DNA of 64,000 nt, taken from contig NZ_JAAMOW010000001.1 of the NCBI RefSeq assembly GCF_011067135.1, positions 310,001 through 374,000 of the forward strand. Direction: 5' to 3'. Below the pieces are notes generated by a model, which saw only the letters and a list, made by a program, of their open reading frames with translations, ran no database searches and was not told where the DNA came from. This document shows positions 16,482 through 22,304 of this stretch, in pieces; positions within the stretch are counted from its first letter, which is position 1, and each line of letters starts with the position of its first letter. The position numbers and the translations under genes are program-made. Source of the stretch: Solimonas terrae (GTDB taxonomy: Bacteria > Pseudomonadota > Gammaproteobacteria > Nevskiales > Nevskiaceae).

Positions 16482-16606
16482 CGTGCACCAAGGATTAGTG
16501 CACGGACGCGTCAAGGGAGTCGGGCAAAGCCGCTCGAATCCAAAACCACGGACACCGACGTCCACGCAGCTGGCTGATTTCAGCCATTCGCGTGGACGTT
16601 TTTTTT
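16482..16606 (+). ncRNA. Candidate ~125-nt sigma-54 leader RNA or small RNA
   Basis: The predicted transcript starts at 16482 with a stem CGUGCAC/GUGCACG (16482-16504, nine-base loop). It has a second hairpin near 16518-16536 (GAG-U-CGG/CCGCUC, loop GCAAAG) and ends at a strong terminator at 16559-16606. It contains no convincing open reading frame. It may be a stand-alone small RNA or a regulated leader that must be read through to express the operon at 16712. No known riboswitch class was recognised. Confidence 0.4.
16559..16606 (+). terminator. Strong intrinsic terminator inside the operon leader
   Basis: A 9-bp perfect stem CGTCCACGC/GCGTGGACG encloses an inner stem TGGCTGA/TCAGCCA and is followed by eight T residues (16599-16606). 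It lies between the sigma-54 promoter and the first gene of the operon (ATG 16712). Full expression therefore needs read-through, antitermination or a second promoter in 16607-16700, where I see none. Confidence 0.8.
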
Positions 16607-16711
16607 GGGCCGATGTCCGGGGTGCGCCTCATCAGGACACGCACCGTGAGGTGCGGACTTCTCTTTCGGGGTTTTGTTGCATTCCATTCAGGTCAAAAGG
16701 AGTTGGGGCAG

Positions 16712-17758
16712 ATGAAACGGTTACATAAGAGCGGCTTGCGTACCCTGCAGTGCGCGGCGATTCTCGCAGCCGGACTGGTGAGCAGTAGCGCCTGGGCCGG
16801 TATCTACAACGACGGCAAGGTTCTGCTGACGGGCGGTGTGTTCACGGTTGACGGTGCGGGTGGCGGCGGCGCCGTGCCGTGGGCAACCATCAGCGGCTAC
16901 GAAACCCGTGACGGCATCAACGGCAGCGCCGGCTTTACCTATGTCAACCTTCCTGCCCTTCAGGTCTCGTTCTACGGCGTCAACGTCGGACTGTTCGATC
17001 GCGTCGAGCTGTCCTATGTCGACAGCCGCCTGTCGCTGAACCTGCCGAACCTGCAGACGGTCGCGCTGGTGGCCGATGCGGCCGGGCTCGATGTCGGTAC
17101 CGATGCGTGGAACTCCACGCTCGGCATGCAGACCTACGGCGTCAAGGTCCGTCTGTTCGGCGATGCGGTGTACACGTCCGACAGCTGGATTCCGCAGGTG
17201 GCAGTCGGCGGCCTCTACAAGGACAACCGCAATGTCGCGCTGATTCATACCCTGGGTGCGGACAAGACCAAGGACTATGAAATCTACGTGGCGGCGACCA
17301 AGGTCCTGTTCCCGATCAGCACCCTGGTCAACGTCACGGCTCGTTACACGAGCGCCAACGAAGACGGCCTGACCGGCTTCGGCTATTGCAACGGCGGATC
17401 GCAGACCGATTGCCACAACAAGCGCAAGGTTCGCGCCGAAGTGTCGATCGCGCATCTGGTGGCCAAGAACACGGCGATCGGCGGCGAGTGGCAGCAGCAC
17501 GGCAGCAATCTTGACGGTCGCAGCGTCAATGTCGCGGGCCTCGACCTCTCGGGTCTGACCGGTCTGCTCGGTTCCGCCGGGCTCGGCGGTCTGTCCGGCG
17601 CGCTGACGCAGAAGAAGGAAGGCGACTGGTACGACCTGTTCATGGCCTACGCCCCGAACAAGCACATCTCGTTCGTCGTGGCCTATCTGATGTTCGGCAA
17701 CATCGCGGTGGCCCCGGCCCAGAACGGCTTCTACTTCGCGACGCACCTGACGTTCTGA
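16712..17758 (+). CDS. DUF3034-family outer-membrane beta-barrel protein
   Basis: 348 residues with a Sec signal peptide (cut after SSSAWA, ~residue 29), many alternating hydrophobic strands and a C-terminal phenylalanine (FATHLTF), the usual outer-membrane insertion signal. The overall sequence fits the uncharacterised DUF3034 family. The start has an AAAAGGAG ribosome site 9-11 nt upstream. It is the first gene of the globin/flavin operon, with 30 nt before the next gene, and could act as a porin or a scaffold for the redox proteins that follow. The function is not known. Confidence 0.75.
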   Translation: MKRLHKSGLRTLQCAAILAAGLVSSSAWAGIYNDGKVLLTGGVFTVDGAGGGGAVPWATISGYETRDGINGSAGFTYVNLPALQVSFYGVNVGLFDRVELSYVDSRLSLNLPNLQTVALVADAAGLDVGTDAWNSTLGMQTYGVKVRLFGDAVYTSDSWIPQVAVGGLYKDNRNVALIHTLGADKTKDYEIYVAATKVLFPISTLVNVTARYTSANEDGLTGFGYCNGGSQTDCHNKRKVRAEVSIAHLVAKNTAIGGEWQQHGSNLDGRSVNVAGLDLSGLTGLLGSAGLGGLSGALTQKKEGDWYDLFMAYAPNKHISFVVAYLMFGNIAVAPAQNGFYFATHLTF

Positions 17759-17788
17759 TCCATCACTACAGGATCAAGGAGACTTTCA

Positions 17789-18262
17789 ATGAAACGCAGC
17801 AAGATTTCTCTCGCTCTGGCCACCGGCGTCACGCTGCTGGTTGCCGCCGCCGCGCAACCGGCGTTCGCTGGCGAATCGAAGACCAAGCCGATCATGGGCA
17901 TTCCGAGCAGCGCCGTCGCCGATTTCGGCGGCGCCTACGGTGTCCACAACTGGGTCGAGTCGCTGTTCTACTACATCATGCTCGACAACCGCATCAACTA
18001 CATTTTCAAGGAGTTCGGCAACGTCGATCGCCAGATCGCACTCAACACGCAGCTGGAGCAGATGGTCCTTGGTGGTCCCAACAACTACCAGGGCGCGAGC
18101 ATGAGCGCGGCGCATGCCGACCTCGGGATCACGATGACGCAGTTCAACGCGGTCGTCGAAGCGGCCTACAACGCCTGCGAACGCAACGAGATCAAGTACT
18201 ACGCCTGCAATGATCTGATCGCTGCGCTCGCCCCGTTCACCCGCGTGATCGTCACCAAGTAA
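17789..18262 (+). CDS. Exported group-1 truncated hemoglobin
   Basis: 157 residues. Residues 1-27 form a Sec signal peptide (AAAAQPAFAGES), unusual for truncated globins, which are normally cytoplasmic. The mature part keeps the family pattern: Phe-Tyr at B9-B10 (FYYIMLDNRINYIF), the GGPNNYQG E-F corner and the proximal histidine in SAAHADLGITMTQFNAVV. Three cysteines (NACER, YYACND) are near the C-terminus. Such globins bind O2 or NO; turnover needs an electron donor, and the flavin proteins downstream are candidates. The ribosome site AAGGAG is clear. Confidence 0.85.
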   Translation: MKRSKISLALATGVTLLVAAAAQPAFAGESKTKPIMGIPSSAVADFGGAYGVHNWVESLFYYIMLDNRINYIFKEFGNVDRQIALNTQLEQMVLGGPNNYQGASMSAAHADLGITMTQFNAVVEAAYNACERNEIKYYACNDLIAALAPFTRVIVTK

Positions 18263-18362
18263 GACGCTGTCTTTCCTCCGGAGTGCGCCTGTATCGGTGC
18301 TGGCCGATCGATACAGGCGCACAACGGTGCGGCAGCGGTTCCATTTCCTTGCAGGATTCGTC

Positions 18363-19007
18363 GTGACAATTAATAAAGCAGATTCCCGCAACGACGCAGG
18401 CAGCAATCGCGTCTCTCCTTCCAGCATTCATCTTGTCCCGGGCGATACGCTCGGCTCCCCCGAACGCCGTTCCCTGCTGCGTGGCCTGCTCGCACTGCCA
18501 CTGATCGCGGTCGTGGCCCGCAAGGCCAATGCGCAGGACGACGTCGAGCTGTCGAAAACCTTCCAGACACCCGAAGCCTTCATCACCGAAGCCTTCGCAC
18601 CGGCTGCCGCACCGCCGCCATCGATGTTGATGCTCGATGCCGGCAAGCAGTCGCAGATCAGTGCCGTACTCGGTCATCCGTACCCGCAGGCACGCCTGCG
18701 TTACTGGAAAGCGGCCGGCCGCAGCGCATGGATCTTCGATGACATCGGCAAGGAAGGCTACGTGCCGACCACTTGCGGATTCATCGTGTCCAACGCATCG
18801 ATCGAACATGCCCGCGTGCTGATCTATCGCGAGTCGCGCGGCGAACAGATCGGCGATCCGTCGTTCCTGCGCCAGCTGATCGGCGCCAGGGCCGCCGGCA
18901 GCGGGCTCGACAAGCATGTCGACAACATCTCCGGCGCGACGCTGTCGGTCAACATGATGCAGCGCATGGCGCGTGCCGCGCTGGTCTTCGATTCGCTGAC
19001 GGCGTGA
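18363..19007 (+). CDS. Exported FMN-binding protein with ApbE flavinylation motif
   Basis: 214 residues from GTG 18363 (AGGA ribosome site); an upstream in-frame codon at 18297 would add unsupported sequence. Residues ~33-58 (ERRSLLRGLLALPLIAV, cut near ANAQ) look like a twin-arginine signal. The C-terminal half fits the FMN_bind domain and ends with DNISGATLSV (Thr 193), the consensus where ApbE attaches FMN to threonine. apbE is four genes downstream. It is probably a folded, flavinylated periplasmic electron carrier. Confidence 0.82.
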   Translation: MTINKADSRNDAGSNRVSPSSIHLVPGDTLGSPERRSLLRGLLALPLIAVVARKANAQDDVELSKTFQTPEAFITEAFAPAAAPPPSMLMLDAGKQSQISAVLGHPYPQARLRYWKAAGRSAWIFDDIGKEGYVPTTCGFIVSNASIEHARVLIYRESRGEQIGDPSFLRQLIGARAAGSGLDKHVDNISGATLSVNMMQRMARAALVFDSLTA

Positions 19008-19054
19008 GCATCATGCCGCCCGCCTCTTCTGCCGTCCTGCGCGAGAGTGTGACG

Positions 19055-19903
19055 ATGCAACAGAGCAGCCGGCGTCGCTTCCTGCCACGACTGCGTCCCT
19101 TGCAGCGCGGCGCCACGGCCAAGCCCCCGAAGCCGAAACGCAACATCATCGCGGTGCTGCGCGAGTGGCACTCGCGCGCCGGCCTGGTGGCATTCGCCTT
19201 CCTGATCTGGCTGGCCAGCACCGGCATCCTGCTGACGCGCAGCAACGATCTGGGCCTGGACACCGCACGTGTCGACTGGCCGTGGCTGATGGACCTGTAT
19301 GGCCTGCATGCGGCGCCGCCACAATCCGGCTTCGCCGCCGGCGGCCACTGGCTGGCATCGACCAACGACTACACGCTGGTCGACGGCAAGCCGCTGGCGA
19401 CGCAGATCAGCGCGCCGCTCGGCATGGTCGCGGACGACAATCCGCAGATGCCGATGCTGTACATCGCCAGCCCGTCCAGCGTCGTGCTGATCACGCCGGA
19501 CGGACAGCGCATCGACAATCTGATGCCGCCGATCCTGCCGATCTCGACCGTGCGCCGCATCGGCACGCTGAAGACCGATCCGCACACGGTTGTCGTTCAG
19601 GATCTCGATGCCTACCAGAGCCATGACGAGGGCAATACCTGGTCGCCGGTGTCACCAACCGAGGTCGCATGGTCGCGACCCGAAGCCCTGCCGCCGGCAC
19701 AGAGCGACAAGGCGATGCCGTATTCGAAGCCGCGCGTGATCGTCGAGCAGGTGCTGATCGATCTGCACAGCGGTCGCCTGTTCGGACCGGTCGGAGCCTG
19801 GGCGATCACCATCGTCGGCGGCATCGCGATCGTCCTCGCGATCAGCGGCATCTGGATGTGGTGGCGCATCCGCCAGAACCGCAAGCGCATGACCTCACGT
19901 TGA
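19055..19903 (+). CDS. PepSY-type inner-membrane protein
   Basis: About 282 residues with one membrane segment near the N-terminus (GLVAFAFLIWLASTGILL), a periplasmic domain of ~190 residues and a second segment at the C-terminus (ITIVGGIAIVLAISGIWMWW) with a basic tail. This is the layout of PepSY_TM-type proteins that often accompany flavinylated FMN-binding proteins. ATG 19055 has GAGAG upstream; ATG 19013, nearer the previous stop, would add 14 residues. It may link the FMN protein to the membrane; no heme-ligand pairs are obvious. Confidence 0.75.
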   Translation: MQQSSRRRFLPRLRPLQRGATAKPPKPKRNIIAVLREWHSRAGLVAFAFLIWLASTGILLTRSNDLGLDTARVDWPWLMDLYGLHAAPPQSGFAAGGHWLASTNDYTLVDGKPLATQISAPLGMVADDNPQMPMLYIASPSSVVLITPDGQRIDNLMPPILPISTVRRIGTLKTDPHTVVVQDLDAYQSHDEGNTWSPVSPTEVAWSRPEALPPAQSDKAMPYSKPRVIVEQVLIDLHSGRLFGPVGAWAITIVGGIAIVLAISGIWMWWRIRQNRKRMTSR

Positions 19904-19978
19904 GCACGGACGGTCACACAGCGGAGATTTTTTTTGCAGTAGACATCATCAACGCAGTACGGAAATGGGAGATGGGAC

Positions 19979-20263
19979 ATGGATAAGTCACGGTTGTTCG
20001 CGGTATGCACGCTCGCCTTCTGTGGCGCCGCCTTTGCGCAGACGCCGCTGCCGGGTCACTCGATGGACGCGCCCGGATCGGGCACCGTCGGTGCGCCCGA
20101 AGCAACGGCGCCCGCCGACCAGATGTGGGTCGACAAGAACGGCGACGGCATCATCCAGCGCGATGAAGTCACCCCCGGATCGCAGCTGGCAAAGCGCTTC
20201 GATACACGCGACGCCAATCATGACGGCCAGCTGACATCGGACGAGTACTACCTGCCGAAATGA
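19979..20263 (+). CDS. Small exported EF-hand protein
   Basis: 94 residues with a Sec signal peptide (CTLAFCGAAFAQ) and two EF-hand loops, DKNGDGIIQRDE and DANHDGQLTSDE, that retain the calcium ligands. It lies inside the globin/flavin operon with a GGAGATGGGAC ribosome region. Calcium-dependent assembly of periplasmic partners is a possible role but there is no direct evidence. Confidence 0.82.
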   Translation: MDKSRLFAVCTLAFCGAAFAQTPLPGHSMDAPGSGTVGAPEATAPADQMWVDKNGDGIIQRDEVTPGSQLAKRFDTRDANHDGQLTSDEYYLPK

Positions 20264-20279
20264 GGCTGCAATGCCGGCA

Positions 20280-20304
20280 ACGGGAGTGGCCACGCCACTC
20301 CCGT
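20280..20304 (+). repeat. 11-bp hairpin between the EF-hand gene and apbE
   Basis: ACGGGAGTGGC and its exact complement are separated by CAC. There is no T-run, so it is not a standard terminator. It may stabilise the upstream mRNA or dampen apbE expression. It argues that apbE starts downstream at 20343 rather than at the ATG 20271 that precedes the hairpin. Confidence 0.55.
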
Positions 20305-20342
20305 CTCCGCGCCGGCCGCCATTGCCAGGAAAGCCGAACCCC

Positions 20343-21332
20343 ATGGGCTGGTTACGCAGACCGACACCGCTGCAGCGTCGTTTCATGGCGATGGGAACCT
20401 TCGTCACGGCGACGCTGATCGTCGAACCGCGAGGTCGTTTTTCCGCCGATCAGGTACTGAGCGAGATCGAGAGCGAACTGCTGGAGTTCGGTCGCGACGC
20501 CTGGGCCTGGGGCAATGGCCTGCTCGCGGACTTCAACCGGCGTCTCTCCGCCGGCATGCGCGTCGAAATTCCGGCCTCGCTGCGGCCGTTGTTCGAACAG
20601 GCCTGGGCCATTCATCGCGCCAGCGGGGGGCTGTTCGAACCGCGTATCGCTTCGCTGGTCCGACTCTGGGGCTTTGACGATGTCGCCCGCACGCGCAAGG
20701 AACCGCCGAGCACGATCGAGATCGACACCCTGTTCGCAGCCCTGCAGAGCGCCGCCGATTTCGACGGGGGCACGCACTACGGTCCGGCCCGCAATGTCGG
20801 CTGGGATTTCGGCGGCATCGCCAAAGGCTATATCGTCGACCACGTGCTCGACGGCCTGCGGCGACGCGGCTATCGCAATGTCAGCCTCGACGCCGGCGGC
20901 AATCTCGCCGTTCGCGGCCAGCGCAACGACCGCCCGTGGCGGATCGGCATCCGCGATCCGCGCAGCAGTCACACGCCGCGCCTGCTGGCTACACTGGACG
21001 CCACCGACGAAGCGATCATCACGCACGGCGATGACCAGCGCTATTTCGAATTCGGCAGCAAACGCTATTCACATCTGCTGGACCCGCGCAGCGGCTGGCC
21101 GGCGCAGGGCCTGCGCAGCCTCACCGTCGTGCATCGCAATGCCAGTGTCGCCGACGCCGCGGGCGGTGCCCTGTTTGTTGCCGGTGCGAGCGGCTGGCGT
21201 GCACTGGCGGCGAAGATGAAGATCGATCAGGTGCTGGTGCTGACCGATCGCGACGAGTTGGTGGCGACCGAAACCCTGGCCGCACGCCTGCGCGCCAGCG
21301 AAGACGGGCCGCGCCTGCGCGCGGTCGCCTGA
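20343..21332 (+). CDS. apbE: FAD:protein FMN transferase (ApbE), no visible signal peptide
   Basis: 329 residues from ATG 20343. ApbE cuts FAD and links FMN to a Ser/Thr in target proteins. Family motifs are RRFMAMGTFVTATL at the N-terminus, WDFGGIAKGYIVD, SLDAGGNLAVRG and RYSHLLDPRSGWPAQG. Unlike classical ApbE lipoproteins it has no Sec or lipobox signal from either possible start (20343 or 20271). A cytoplasmic enzyme would suit the Tat-type FMN protein of the same operon, which is exported folded. The gene ends 19 bp from the convergent gene at 21352. Confidence 0.92.
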   Translation: MGWLRRPTPLQRRFMAMGTFVTATLIVEPRGRFSADQVLSEIESELLEFGRDAWAWGNGLLADFNRRLSAGMRVEIPASLRPLFEQAWAIHRASGGLFEPRIASLVRLWGFDDVARTRKEPPSTIEIDTLFAALQSAADFDGGTHYGPARNVGWDFGGIAKGYIVDHVLDGLRRRGYRNVSLDAGGNLAVRGQRNDRPWRIGIRDPRSSHTPRLLATLDATDEAIITHGDDQRYFEFGSKRYSHLLDPRSGWPAQGLRSLTVVHRNASVADAAGGALFVAGASGWRALAAKMKIDQVLVLTDRDELVATETLAARLRASEDGPRLRAVA

Positions 21333-21351
21333 TTCACCCTGCCCTTTATTC

Positions 21352-21654
21352 CTACTTCGGTTCCAGACGCACGCGACGATACGCGGCATTGGCTTCATCG
21401 TCGGCGACACGCGCTGCAAAACGCGCCGGGTCGATGGGCGCATCGGCGACATCGAACTGTCGTGGCGGCAGATCGATGTCGCTCGGGGCTTCTTCTTTCC
21501 ACGGCAGCAGATACAGCCCCACTGCCGCGTCACGCTGACCGATCAGGGTCGTGCCGGCATCGGCCGCTGCCGTCGGCGCCTTGCCGTCGGCCAAGGCGGC
21601 TTGCACGAAGCCGAAGCTCAGCATCAGCATCGTCGCTGCGTGCACGGCTTTCAT
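21352..21654 (-). CDS. Small exported protein of unknown function
   Basis: 100 residues with a signal peptide (MLMLSFGFVQAALADG) and a short acidic/proline mature region (LYLLPWKEEAPSDIDLPPRQF). The ATG overlaps the stop of the preceding TPR lipoprotein gene as ATGA, so the two are translationally coupled. I recognise no family. It is the last gene of the TPR operon. Confidence 0.65.
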   Translation of the reverse strand: MKAVHAATMLMLSFGFVQAALADGKAPTAAADAGTTLIGQRDAAVGLYLLPWKEEAPSDIDLPPRQFDVADAPIDPARFAARVADDEANAAYRRVRLEPK

Positions 21655-22304
21655 TGCGACGCTCCCGCCGGCGGTGTCCCGCCGGCCGCGATGGTCTGTC
21701 CCTGCAGTTCGTGGATCCAGACCGCGACCATCGGCTGCGCGTCGGCACCGGCGAGCTTTTCGTAGGCCTGGTACTGCACGAGTGCCAGATCGGGCCGATG
21801 CATGGCGGCATCGTAGAGAATCGCGAGATTGAAGTGGGCCGGCGCGTAGCCCGCCTGCGCTGCGATCGCGCGCCGGTAGAACTGCTCGGCGTGCGGATAG
21901 TCGCCGCGCTCGCGACTGAGCTGACCGAGCCAATTCAGTGCCACGGCGTTGTCCGGCCTGGCCTTGATGGCGGCGTTGAACGCGCTCACGGCGGCGGCGT
22001 TCTTCTTCGCCTTCGCGTACAGGATGCCGAGGTCGGTGGACGGGCCTGAGAACTGCGGGAAATCCTGGCTGAGCACGAGCAGGGCGATCTCCGCCTCGTC
22101 ATTGCGACCGTCGTGCATCAGCGCCAGCGCCGCGGCGAAGCGCGCCTGCGGATCGCCCTTGCCGGTATCGACGACGGCCTTGTGCACCGGCGTCTGACTT
22201 GCCATTCGTTGCGGGGCCGGCGGCGGCGGATTGCTCGCGCAGGCGCCGAGCGCAGCGTACACGACCAGGAGTGCGAGCCTATTGCAGCGATTCATAGTGA
22301 TCAT
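21651..22304 (-). CDS. TPR-repeat lipoprotein
   Basis: 217 residues. The N-terminus carries a lipoprotein signal with lipobox LGAC (LALLVVYAALGACASN). The rest consists of tetratricopeptide-like helices (for example NAVALNWLGQLSRERGDY, PHAEQFYRRAI, AHFNLAILYD). It overlaps the upstream TPR gene by 26 nt. An internal ATG at 22295 gives a more typical lipoprotein N-terminus and is an equally good start. It is likely an outer-membrane adaptor or scaffold for the large TPR proteins. Confidence 0.8.
   Translation of the reverse strand: MITMNRCNRLALLVVYAALGACASNPPPPAPQRMASQTPVHKAVVDTGKGDPQARFAAALALMHDGRNDEAEIALLVLSQDFPQFSGPSTDLGILYAKAKKNAAAVSAFNAAIKARPDNAVALNWLGQLSRERGDYPHAEQFYRRAIAAQAGYAPAHFNLAILYDAAMHRPDLALVQYQAYEKLAGADAQPMVAVWIHELQGQTIAAGGTPPAGASQ

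Larger units (their letters stand above)
15833..16711. other. Non-coding divergent control region
   Basis: This 879-bp stretch separates the OmpA-cupredoxin gene from the globin operon. Open frames in it (for example 15963-16454 plus, 15875-16144 minus) lack ribosome sites and recognisable protein character, so I call no gene. It holds two FNR-type palindromes, one terminator facing left, one sigma-54 promoter and one terminator facing right. These are listed separately. Confidence 0.6.

Noticed and set aside
16482-16504. NtrC binding site (TGCAC...GTGCA)
   Set aside because: The half-sites are separated by nine bases instead of the seven seen in NtrC sites, and the repeat starts exactly at the predicted transcript start, so an RNA hairpin is a better reading.
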